Positions 10,817 to 18,859 of a DNA stretch of 64,000 nt are shown here, piece by piece. How positions within the stretch are numbered: the first letter of the stretch is position 1; each line of letters begins with the position of its first letter. Source of the stretch: Bordetella parapertussis (GTDB taxonomy: Bacteria; Pseudomonadota; Gammaproteobacteria; Burkholderiales; SG8-41); contig CAMATZ010000026.1 of the NCBI GenBank assembly GCA_945861275.1, forward strand, positions 1-64,000. The letters run 5' to 3'. Below the pieces are notes generated by a model. The model ran no database searches. It was given only the letters and a program-made list of their open reading frames with translations, and was not told where the DNA came from. The position numbers and the translations under genes were made by a program.

Positions 10817-13027
10817 ATGACAACGATCAACGATACAACAATCGATACCACCGTCGATAGTCCTGCGCGCCGGGATTTTATGCTGAAAAGCGCTGCTGCG
10901 AGCGGCGGACTGGTGCTGGGCTTTGGCATTTCCGGCTGTGTAACCAGCGGCGGCAGCGCCAGCCTGCCTTCAACCGAAATCAATACCTGGGTGGCGATCA
11001 AGTCCGATGACACGGTAGTGGTGCGCATTGCGCGTTCCGAGATGGGGCAGGGCACCTTGACCGGCCTCGCGCAATTGGTGGCCGAAGAACTGGATTGCGA
11101 CTGGAACAAAGTTACCACCGAGCATATCCTGCCGGGACAAAATCTCGCGAGGAAACGCGCCTGGGGCGATATGTCCACCGGCGGCAGCCGCGGCATACGC
11201 GGCTCGCATGACTACGTGCGCCGTGGCGGCGCCGCCGCGCGCATGATGCTGATGCAGGCGGCCGCGAATGAATGGAAAGTGCCGGTTGCTGATCTGACGG
11301 TGGACAAAGGCGTCATCACGCACCGCGCTTCGGGACGCAGCACGTCGTATGGCAAGGTTGCCGATGCGGCGGCGAAGCTTACGCCGCCGGATCTCAAGGC
11401 GATTAAACTGCGCGATCCGCGCCAGTGGAAAATCGCCGGCAAGCCGGTGAAGCGGCTGGATACCGCCGACAAACTGGATGGCAGCAAGATTTATGCAGTG
11501 GATGTTAAATTGCCAGGCATGCTGCATGCGGCGATCATGGATTGCCCGGTGTTCGGCGGCAAGCTGGTCAGTTTTGATCAGGGCCGAATCGCCAGCCTGC
11601 CTGGCAAGCCGCAGGCGCTGCGCGTCAACGAAACCACCGTCGCAGTGGTGGCCGACACCTGGTGGCGCGCGAAAAAAGCGCTGGATGCGCTGCCCAAGGT
11701 GTGGGATGAAGGCCCCAACGCAACCGTGTCGCAGGCCGGGATACTCAAGCATCTGAGCACAGGGCTTAATTCCACCGACGCGTTTGCGGATATTAACGAT
11801 GGTGATGCGCTCAAGGCCATCGCCGGCGCCGCAAAAAAAGTGGAGGCAGTTTATACCGCACCGTTTGTGCCGCACGCCTGCATGGAGCCGATGAACGCCA
11901 CCGTGCGCCTGACAGCGGACAAGGCAGAAGCGTGGGTGGCGACACAAAATGCCGAAGCCTCAATGGCGGCACTGTCGCAAACCTCGGGCTTGCCGCTGAA
12001 TGCGTGCGAGGTGTACAAAATGGATTTGGGCGGCGGCTTCGGGCGGCGCGGCGGCACGCAGGACTACACCCGTCAGGCGACATTGATTGCCATGCAATTG
12101 CCGCCGGGAACACCGGTGAAAATGATCTGGACGCGCGAAGAAGACCTCGCTCATGATTTCTTCCGCCCGATCGCGCAGTGCAAACTGACCGCGGGCCTGG
12201 ATGCAGAAGGCAATCTTACCGGCCTGCATATGCGCGTAGCAGGCCAATCGATCAACGCCTTTGCCAATCCGGCGGCGATCAAGGGTGGCAGAGACGTGCG
12301 CCAATTGCAGGGTCTGTGGAAAGCAGCCGGCGACGCGCAAATCGGTTATGCACCGCCGAATCTGCGCACCGAATACGCGATGCGCAACACCCATGTGCCG
12401 GTGGGCCCGTGGCGCGGCGTAAACACCAACCAGAACGGTTACTTTCTGGAGTGTTTCATGGACGAAGTGGCGAAGGCCGCAGGCCGCGACCCGCTGGAGT
12501 TTCGTCAGACGCTTATGCAAAAGCATCCCAAGCACCTGGCGGTGCTCAATATCGCCGCCGAGAAGGCGGGCTGGGGCACGCCGCTGCCCGCGGGCCGCCA
12601 TCGCGGTATCGCGCAGTTCATGGGCTATGGCAGCTATTCAGCAGCGGTGGCCGAAGTGTCGGTGAACAATGGCAACATCAAGGTTCATCGCATGGTGCTC
12701 GCAACCAACTGCGGGCATGCGGTCAGCCTTGAGCAGATTGCCACCCAGGTGCAGGGCGGCGTGGTTTACGGCATGAGCGGCCTGACGAGTCAAAGCTCGG
12801 TCGCTAAAGGGCGCATCGTCGAAACCAATTTCGACACCCTGCACATGCCGAAGATCGTGCACATGCCCAAAGTGGAAACGGTGATCGCACCGACTTTCGA
12901 CTTCTGGGGCGGCGTGGGCGAGCCGACCATTTGCGTGGTGGTGCCGTCGATTCTCAACGCGGTGTTTGCAGCGACCGGCAAACCGGTGCGCAGCGCGCCA
13001 CTGGCGGGAGGGTTGAGGCTGGTGTAG
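10817..13027 (+). CDS. iorB: Molybdopterin-binding large subunit (IorB-like), Tat-exported
   Basis: The 736-residue catalytic subunit. An N-terminal twin-arginine signal (ARRDFMLKSAAASGG) followed by a Cys at the end of the hydrophobic stretch (GISGC) indicates folding with cofactor in the cytosol and Tat export, possibly as a lipoprotein or membrane-tethered form. Molybdenum-site motifs seen are DLGGGFGRRG near 405 and GGVGEPTICV near the C-terminus, whose Glu is the expected catalytic base. It pairs with the [2Fe-2S] subunit just upstream and, as in IorB enzymes, has no FAD subunit beside it, so electrons probably go to a membrane cytochrome. It needs molybdopterin-cytosine dinucleotide cofactor. 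Confidence 0.94.
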   Translation: MTTINDTTIDTTVDSPARRDFMLKSAAASGGLVLGFGISGCVTSGGSASLPSTEINTWVAIKSDDTVVVRIARSEMGQGTLTGLAQLVAEELDCDWNKVTTEHILPGQNLARKRAWGDMSTGGSRGIRGSHDYVRRGGAAARMMLMQAAANEWKVPVADLTVDKGVITHRASGRSTSYGKVADAAAKLTPPDLKAIKLRDPRQWKIAGKPVKRLDTADKLDGSKIYAVDVKLPGMLHAAIMDCPVFGGKLVSFDQGRIASLPGKPQALRVNETTVAVVADTWWRAKKALDALPKVWDEGPNATVSQAGILKHLSTGLNSTDAFADINDGDALKAIAGAAKKVEAVYTAPFVPHACMEPMNATVRLTADKAEAWVATQNAEASMAALSQTSGLPLNACEVYKMDLGGGFGRRGGTQDYTRQATLIAMQLPPGTPVKMIWTREEDLAHDFFRPIAQCKLTAGLDAEGNLTGLHMRVAGQSINAFANPAAIKGGRDVRQLQGLWKAAGDAQIGYAPPNLRTEYAMRNTHVPVGPWRGVNTNQNGYFLECFMDEVAKAAGRDPLEFRQTLMQKHPKHLAVLNIAAEKAGWGTPLPAGRHRGIAQFMGYGSYSAAVAEVSVNNGNIKVHRMVLATNCGHAVSLEQIATQVQGGVVYGMSGLTSQSSVAKGRIVETNFDTLHMPKIVHMPKVETVIAPTFDFWGGVGEPTICVVVPSILNAVFAATGKPVRSAPLAGGLRLV

Positions 13028-13051
13028 CTGGGGCAGGATTTAACTGCAGTG

Positions 13052-13088
13052 AAAAGGCCGGCAATTTTTGTCGGCCTTTTTCTTTTTT
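13052..13088 (+). terminator. Rho-independent terminator after iorAB
   Basis: Inverted repeat AAAAGGCCG..CGGCCTTTT with a T-rich loop and a run of T after the stem, 25 bases after the iorB stop. Confidence 0.8.
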
Positions 13089-13100
13089 CGCAGTGGATAG

Positions 13101-13292
13101 CTAACCGACGGCGTATCAGAACACAAGCGAGTGAGCGGCTACCCGCAGCACATCGTGCAGCGCGGGCACAACCGTGCGGCGATCTTCTTTGGCGAAGACG
13201 ACTACCACTGCTACCTGCATTGGCTCAAACAGAGTGCAGAAAAATACGGCTGCGCTATTCATGCCTACGCCCTCATGTCTCAAAGTCCTTGA
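13101..13292 (+). pseudogene. REP-associated tyrosine (Y1) transposase relic
   Basis: One frame reads VSGYPQHIVQRGHNRAAIFF then GEDDYHCYLHWLKQSAEKYG and CAIHAYALM before a stop at 13290-13292. This is the N-terminal quarter of an IS200/RAYT-type Y1 transposase. The His-hydrophobic-His metal motif and catalytic Tyr expected after this point are gone: the sequence leaves the family exactly at the ALM (normally followed by a N-H-V-H motif). No start codon of normal type remains. It marks the left edge of the lower-GC island. Confidence 0.8.
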
Positions 13293-13562
13293 CACGTTCA
13301 GGTTCGTTGACGCAGTTTCAGATCATCCCTGCGATGGCTCATGCAAAATAACAAATTCTTCGCCAAAACCGTCAACTCTTGAGTTATAAGAGACTAATGT
13401 GCAGTCGATATAGAATCTGGTGCTAGTTGTTTTGCCTATATACAGCAATACTGGTGTGGTCAAAAGGTAGCTTAATGGAGGCGAGTGCCGGTGCCGTTGG
13501 TGCCAGGTGCGCGGTTGGGTTTTAGATTGGGTAAGAGTCACCGGTCGCCAAGGAGAAATTAA

Positions 13563-14870
13563 GTGAGCGAGCAGCAGGACATGAATGCACTGGTGGCCGA
13601 TCTTCGCGAATCGTTGCTTACACCTGCGAAGCGGATACCTGCCACGCAGGCTGATGGTGTTTCTAGGCGGGTTAACTTGCTTGCGGTTCAATATGCCAAT
13701 TTACAGGATGATCTGTCCGCTCTGGAGTGTGTCGCGCTGATCGGACTTGCGCAGATCAAGGGAAACAAGGAGGCCGCAAAAAAATCGCTGAAGTTCGCCC
13801 GCTGGGCCGAAATGGCACCTCCGCTTCTGGAGCGGCTGAAGACCGACTTGGAGCGAAGAGGTGTCGTGAAGCAGTTTTCTTCGTTTCGAGCGCCCTGGGT
13901 TTCTACTTATATCGGTAAGGCGCTGTGCGTGGATCAGCAGGAGCGCGAGCTGACGACGGATCTCGTGGCCTGGGCTTTTTCGGCATCGGAGTCTGCGGCA
14001 GATTTCCAATTCACGATTGCAGGCGCCATCAGCAATGGCCTCGGTGGAAATGCTGCCCGGCTCAATCTGGCCCGGAAGCTTGCCTTGAAGTGTTTGGCTG
14101 GTAATCGCATAGTGGCAGGCGAACATTACCCCGAGGCATTTGCATTCCTAGTTTCCGTTTTGAAAAACGCGATTCCCACGTTTTCCATTACAGTCAAGGA
14201 TGCGACTGCACTGCAGGTATTCGCGATCGAAATCATTGATCAGATCACGGCACGCGAGCCAGCCCTGCTCTTGAATCAGGTAGTTTTGCAGGCGATAGGC
14301 TCGGCTAAATCCATTGCTGGTGCCTGGTCCTCTGGGTCCCAGAAACGGCTCGAGTTGCTATGCGGCCGAGTGCTTTCGGTGGGCACCCTGACGCGTCTGG
14401 CTGGCCTGCGAGATTCCTCTGGCGAAGTGAGTGCAATATTCAAGCAAGCCTTCGGTGTTTTGCCACTGGAAAAAGTCGCTAAGCGGAACGGAGGACAGCA
14501 GGAACTGCTGAAAATACTGCTGCGTGGTTTTGATGAGGCAAGCCTGTCAAGTGAGTTAGCTCAGCCGCAAGGGTTGGCGGGGAAGGTTGCGGCGTTGTTG
14601 TTGGCTTGGAACGGCGTGTCAGGGAAACTTGCCGATAAAACGGATTTCGCGGAGGTCGAGCTGCAGATTGGTGCAATTGCGAGATCTGTTTCCGTCGAGC
14701 AATTTGGCATGTGTGGCGAGCGGAAGGTATACCATCCACTAGAGCATGACTTGGTTGAACGTGACGGAGAAATTCCCGAATCGGTAAAAATTGAAGTCCC
14801 AGGTGCCCGGGTAATGCGGGAGGATGGGTCTTACCGGATATTGATCAAGGCCATTGTTTCCAAATCATAA
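13563..14870 (+). CDS. Helical protein with GrpE-like C-terminus, partner of the Hsp70-like gene
   Basis: This 435-residue protein is unknown by name. Residues 1-370 are predicted by eye to be mostly alpha-helical, with no signal or membrane segment and no enzymatic motif. The last ~50 residues (YHPLEHDLVE, then VPGARVMREDGSYRIL and IKAIV) align well with the beta-domain of GrpE (pattern: hydrophobic-x-P-x-x-H, then a P/G turn, then R-x-A-x-V). That domain binds the Hsp70 ATPase domain and drives nucleotide exchange. The GTG start has a clear aaggaga site 6 bases upstream. It is followed after 14 bases by an Hsp70 homologue, strongly suggesting a dedicated chaperone/exchange-factor pair. Base composition is lower in GC than the flanks, suggesting transfer. 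The GrpE link is inference from motif shape. Confidence 0.7.
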   Translation: MSEQQDMNALVADLRESLLTPAKRIPATQADGVSRRVNLLAVQYANLQDDLSALECVALIGLAQIKGNKEAAKKSLKFARWAEMAPPLLERLKTDLERRGVVKQFSSFRAPWVSTYIGKALCVDQQERELTTDLVAWAFSASESAADFQFTIAGAISNGLGGNAARLNLARKLALKCLAGNRIVAGEHYPEAFAFLVSVLKNAIPTFSITVKDATALQVFAIEIIDQITAREPALLLNQVVLQAIGSAKSIAGAWSSGSQKRLELLCGRVLSVGTLTRLAGLRDSSGEVSAIFKQAFGVLPLEKVAKRNGGQQELLKILLRGFDEASLSSELAQPQGLAGKVAALLLAWNGVSGKLADKTDFAEVELQIGAIARSVSVEQFGMCGERKVYHPLEHDLVERDGEIPESVKIEVPGARVMREDGSYRILIKAIVSKS

Positions 14871-14884
14871 AAATCGGAGGGGAT

Positions 14885-16189
14885 ATGCACACGGTCTGCA
14901 TTGACTTTGGGACCAGTTCACTGCGCGCGGCTATTCGGCGACGCGCTGTAGTCGAACCGCTGGCCATTGCGCCAGGAAGTCCTATAGACAATGCTTCTAT
15001 ACCGAGCGCAATTTACATCCCGGAATCTCGCAAGGAAATTTGTTTTGGTGTAGATGCACTCAAGCGAGGGCAAGCCGAAAACCGCCCTTTCCTCTTCGAG
15101 CAGAGCCCTAAGTCTTGGCTCACTCCAGACAATATAGGCAGTCTTGATTCGCCTGCTGCGTCGGGCTTGCCATTTACCCGGCGCAACCTGCTTTGTGCGC
15201 TGCTCTCGCTTTCTGTAGATTCGACACTTAAGTGCGCAAAACTATCTGATAAAGACCCTTATGAGTTAAGGATAAGCCACCCCTCGTGGAGCGCAAAAGA
15301 CCGCAAAAAGCTTGGTGCTGAATACGAATCGCTCCGTCAAGCCGTATTGATGCGAAGAGCGCCAGCAATAAAGCAGGTTATGCCAGTATCCGAGTTCGCC
15401 GATTGGTGCGGCGACGCCGAAAGCGGAAGTGTTCGAGTCAGTGTTGAGGAACCAGTAGCTGCTGCACTTTCCGTGCTGGATGACGTGGATGACAACCGCG
15501 CTTCCGTTCTCTTGGCCGTCGATATTGGCGCGGGCACGATTGACCTTGGATACTTTTCGTTTGTTGCCCCGGATAGCAGTCTGGGAGCACGTCTTCGATT
15601 GCTGAACCTGGTTGATCCGATCAGTATCTTTGGTGCTGGGGACAAGATAGATGGAGAATTGCTGGATATCTTTGTCCGAAAAGGTCGCCTCAATCTCACT
15701 GATGAAGCAAGTGTCCGAAACAGGATTCGTGAATATAAGGAAAATATTTTTGAAGGCGGTACAGCTGCATTTGGCAGGATAACGGTAGAACGCTCAGAAT
15801 TGATGGCGCGCGAGGCGCTAAGCCGGATGGCGCGGGACTTGGAGTGCCAAATTACCCGTATGGTGGGTGCTACGCGTGAAAGTCTTTCTAAGAGCGGGAC
15901 TGTCCCGCTAGACAGGTTCCAGTTTATTCACGTTGTGTTTTCCGGAGGTGGAGCTGATCTCGAGTTCCTGACGGATGCAGTAATGCGTGGAATTGCTGCT
16001 GTCAATCTGGGCGTCGATGTGAAGACACATATTCCCGGGACGTTCAGAAATCACGAGGTCGAGGCTTCAAGGGCTCGAATGGCCGTTGCTTTGGGCGGGG
16101 TCGTTGAGGACAAGTATTGGCCGGAGACGGATTGGAAAAATGCGGTTCACCTGAAGGGACTGCACTCGATTAAAAAGAGCAGTATTTGA
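14885..16189 (+). CDS. Hsp70-like actin-fold ATPase lacking a substrate-binding domain
   Basis: A 434-residue protein with the Hsp70 nucleotide-binding signatures in order: phosphate-1 IDFGTSS (6-12), hinge-like EEPVAAALS (about 188-196), phosphate-2 VDIGAGTIDLGYF (about 212-224) and adenosine loop FSGGGAD (352-358). The protein ends about where the ATPase domain of DnaK ends, so the beta-sandwich substrate-binding domain and lid are absent. MreB, FtsA and StbA are less likely because of the EPxAAAL and GGG motifs. A strong cggaggg site precedes the ATG. Its upstream neighbour carries a GrpE-like tail, so the pair may form a nucleotide-driven switch rather than a foldase. The gene is in the lower-GC island and has no J-protein beside it. 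Confidence 0.85.
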   Translation: MHTVCIDFGTSSLRAAIRRRAVVEPLAIAPGSPIDNASIPSAIYIPESRKEICFGVDALKRGQAENRPFLFEQSPKSWLTPDNIGSLDSPAASGLPFTRRNLLCALLSLSVDSTLKCAKLSDKDPYELRISHPSWSAKDRKKLGAEYESLRQAVLMRRAPAIKQVMPVSEFADWCGDAESGSVRVSVEEPVAAALSVLDDVDDNRASVLLAVDIGAGTIDLGYFSFVAPDSSLGARLRLLNLVDPISIFGAGDKIDGELLDIFVRKGRLNLTDEASVRNRIREYKENIFEGGTAAFGRITVERSELMAREALSRMARDLECQITRMVGATRESLSKSGTVPLDRFQFIHVVFSGGGADLEFLTDAVMRGIAAVNLGVDVKTHIPGTFRNHEVEASRARMAVALGGVVEDKYWPETDWKNAVHLKGLHSIKKSSI

Positions 16190-16281
16190 CTCTCCCAACT
16201 GGCCGAACTTTGCGGGGATGTTGTAGCTACTGAATATCGAGTACAGCTTAATGAGTCTATTCTTGCCTCCACCGCATTACA

Positions 16282-17025
16282 TCACTTAAGCGTGGCAGCA
16301 ATTTTCCGTATGTCTTCCGCCGGCCGTTCGCCCGCCAAGGGTGTGCCCGGAATCAGATGTTTGCCCATAGTGGCCAGTGGGCCTACCAGCACCGGCTCGT
16401 AGCCGACATCGCGAATCAGGCCTGACGCTACCGCAATAGCGTTTTGATCGTCGCCCGCGATCGGCATGCCCATGCGCTCGCTCCGGTTTGCGGCCTCCGC
16501 CATTCGGGAGAAGCCGACTGCATTGAAGGCGCGCACGATACGCGCGCCTGGCAGAAATTCCATCGAGGCGAGTCCCGCGCCTTTTTCACGCGCCGCAACC
16601 GCCATATCACCATCGCGCGCTACGATCGGGTTCGAGGTGTCGATAATTATTTTGCCCTTGATCAGATCGCCCAAGTCCTTGCCGACGCTGGGCAGCGCTT
16701 TGTAGGGCACCGAGATCAGCAGCACCGTGCCGAAGGCAGCCGCTTCGCGCGGCGTACCTGCGCGCGCGCCGCCACCGAGGCTTGCCGCCAGCTTTTTGTC
16801 GTCTTCGAGATTGAGTGATGAGAACATGACTTCATGTCCTGCCTTCACCCATGCGCCGCCGACGGCGCCGCCCACTCTGCCAGAACCCACGATGCCGATT
16901 TTCATTTTTGCGGCTGCGGCTGTTTGCGCGTGCGCCGCGAACGGCAGGCTCGCCATGGCCAGACCCGCTGCAGCGGCGCGCAATAATGCCCGGCGCCCGG
17001 TATTGGTATAAGTCATTGATTTCAT
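16282..17025 (-). CDS. Exported NADP/F420-type Rossmann oxidoreductase
   Basis: A 247-residue protein with a twin-arginine-like signal (GRRALLRAAAAGLAMASLPF, cleavage near AHA) and then a Rossmann nucleotide-binding fold (KIGIVGSGRVGGAVGGAW) of the NADP-dependent F420-reductase superfamily. That superfamily also holds betaproteobacterial NAD(P)-binding proteins unrelated to F420. The reaction is unknown. Tat export is consistent with a protein that folds around a nucleotide before leaving the cytosol. The start chosen has ggaga 8 bases ahead. It is a monocistronic unit convergent with the Hsp70 island. Confidence 0.82.
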   Translation of the reverse strand: MKSMTYTNTGRRALLRAAAAGLAMASLPFAAHAQTAAAAKMKIGIVGSGRVGGAVGGAWVKAGHEVMFSSLNLEDDKKLAASLGGGARAGTPREAAAFGTVLLISVPYKALPSVGKDLGDLIKGKIIIDTSNPIVARDGDMAVAAREKGAGLASMEFLPGARIVRAFNAVGFSRMAEAANRSERMGMPIAGDDQNAIAVASGLIRDVGYEPVLVGPLATMGKHLIPGTPLAGERPAEDIRKIAATLK

Positions 17026-17233
17026 TAATATTCTCCAGTTTGAGTGATTGCGCCGAGCAACTCTTGCTTTAATTCGCAGCCGCCTTTATACACTGTGCCC
17101 GATGAACATTCCATCATACGTTTGTGATGCGGCTGTCGCTGCGCAAGCGCGCATAGCATGCAAGGTGTTAAGACTAAAATCCGGGACTCCGCCACGCATC
17201 GCAAAGTGAGTACCGCTATGAGAAGGAACAATT

Positions 17234-17854
17234 ATGCTGCATGAGCTGCGCTTCTACGAGATTGCGGCGGGTCGGTTGGACGACTACATCAACCATGCCG
17301 GAAAAATCGCGGTGCCGTTTCGCGGCGATGATTACGGCAAGCTACTCGGCTTCTGGTCCTGTGAGATCGGCGCTGTGAACTGCGTGTTTAATCTATGGGA
17401 GCACGAGTCGGTGGCCACACGCGAAGTGCTGCGTGCAAAATTGCAAACGCAGGAGGTGTGGCGCAATGAATATCTGCCGCATTCGCAGCCGTTGATGCGC
17501 CGGCAGGTCTCGCGCCTGCTGACGCCGCTGGCCGATCCGCATCCACCCGCGGCGCCGGGCAATGTGTATTGACTGCGGATCTTTCGCACACGTGCTGGCA
17601 GCACTGCCGCATTCGCCCGGCTTTTGCAGGACGAACTTCCCGCGCCGCTGTGGGATACTTCGGTGGCGGTATGGACGGGCAACAGCGGTGATGTGAATGA
17701 GGTCGTGCATTTATCTGCCCATCCTGCTACACAGTCTTCAGCGCAGATGCTGCTAACAGCGGAGTGGCGTGCATTTCTCGGACAGCACGGCGCGCTGGTG
17801 GAAGATATTCAGTCGAGCTTAATGCTGCCCACGGCGTTTTCGCCGTGGCGGTGA
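17234..17854 (+). pseudogene. Two-domain NIPSNAP family gene interrupted by an in-frame TGA
   Basis: Codons 1-112 encode a complete NIPSNAP ferredoxin-like domain (MLHELRFYEIAAGRLDDYIN at the start). A TGA at 17570-17572 then interrupts, and the same frame continues for 94 codons as a second NIPSNAP-like domain (LRIFRTRAGSTAAFARLL, later LLTAEWRAFL) to the stop at 17852-17854. NIPSNAP proteins normally are two such domains in about 210 residues, so a single sense-to-stop change split this gene. The final stop overlaps the ATG of the next gene (TGATG). Either it is a pseudogene with a usable first half, or the stop (TGA followed by C, a leaky context) is read through. Function of bacterial NIPSNAP proteins is largely unknown. 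Confidence 0.75.
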
Positions 17855-18801
17855 TGCGCATCGCTGCGCTCAGCGTGCTGGCGGGTGCGGCATACGCGCA
17901 GGATTTTCCGACCCGCCCCATCCGCGCGGTGATTCCCTATGGCGTGGGCGGCAGTGCGGACGTGATCGCGCGCATCATGGCACCCGGCATCTCGGCCAAT
18001 CTCGGCCAATCGCTGGTAATCGACAATCGCGGCGGCAGCGCGGGTCTGCCTGCCATTACGCTGGTGGCCAAAGCCGCAGCGAACGGCTATACCGTCCTGC
18101 TGGTAGCCTCAAATTTTGCGTCGAATCCCATTCTGTTCCGCAAATTGCCTTATGACGCCGAAAAAGACTTCACGCCCGTCAGCCTGATTGCTATCGTGCC
18201 GGCGGTGCTGTTCGTGCATCCCGGCGTTGCGGTTAACTCGGCGCGAGACCTGATCGCATTGGCGAAGGCCCAGCCCGGTACGCTTAACTATGGCTCGGTC
18301 GGCAATGGATCGGGCAATCACCTGATCACCGAAGTGTTCGCCCATGCCGCGGGTTTGCGGTTGGAGCATGTGCCGTACAAAAGCGCCAGCGCATTCATGA
18401 CGGATCTCATCAGCGGTCGGCTCACCTTTGTGTTTGCAACGGTACCCGCCGCTCACGGTTTTATTACCAGCGGCAGAGTAAGAGCGTTGGCGGTGAGCAG
18501 CCTGAAACGCAGCAGCACCTTGCCCGAGGTGCCGACCATCGCCGAATCAGCGATACCCGGTTTTGAAGTGAACACGTGGTTGGGCGCTCTGGCGCCGGCG
18601 GGCTCACCACCCTATGCCATTAAGCGCCTGAACGCTGCCTTCGTCGACGCAATGCAAACACCGGAAGTGCGTGAGCGCCTTAAGGCGGTTGGTGCGGAAC
18701 CGGTTGGCAGCAGTCCCGCCGCCTTGGCGACACATCTTAAAACAGAACTCATCCGGTGGGCTACACTGGCCAAGAGCGTCAAGATTGAAGTGTCAAACTG
18801 A
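17854..18801 (+). CDS. Bug/TctC-type tripartite tricarboxylate receptor
   Basis: A 315-residue periplasmic binding protein: short signal peptide (MRIAALSVLAGAAYA, cleavage before QDFPTRPIR), then the family layout with IRAVIPYGVGGSADVIARI, the NYGSVGNGSGNHL loop and ALAVSSLKRS. Bug proteins capture carboxylates, amino acids or related anions and hand them to a TctAB permease or act as sensors; the ligand cannot be inferred. The ATG overlaps the stop of the NIPSNAP frame, implying coupling. No TctA/TctB genes lie in the window. Confidence 0.9.
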   Translation: MRIAALSVLAGAAYAQDFPTRPIRAVIPYGVGGSADVIARIMAPGISANLGQSLVIDNRGGSAGLPAITLVAKAAANGYTVLLVASNFASNPILFRKLPYDAEKDFTPVSLIAIVPAVLFVHPGVAVNSARDLIALAKAQPGTLNYGSVGNGSGNHLITEVFAHAAGLRLEHVPYKSASAFMTDLISGRLTFVFATVPAAHGFITSGRVRALAVSSLKRSSTLPEVPTIAESAIPGFEVNTWLGALAPAGSPPYAIKRLNAAFVDAMQTPEVRERLKAVGAEPVGSSPAALATHLKTELIRWATLAKSVKIEVSN

Positions 18802-18859
18802 AATCCACGAATTCATGTACGCTGTGCCCTGACAATTACCGCTACGGGTGGAGGAAATC

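Noticed and set aside
13378-13420. A sigma32 promoter ahead of the Hsp70-like island
   Set aside because: A CTTGAG occurs but no CCCCAT-like -10 follows at the right distance.
14885-16189. MreB, FtsA or ParM identity for the actin-fold protein
   Set aside because: The EEPVAAALS, DIGAGTID and FSGGGAD motifs and the GrpE-like neighbour favour Hsp70; no membrane-targeting or polymer-contact features were seen.
17570-17572. Selenocysteine as the meaning of the in-frame TGA of the NIPSNAP gene
   Set aside because: No stable hairpin of SECIS type is evident just downstream, NIPSNAP proteins are not known selenoproteins, and the position is not a redox cysteine.
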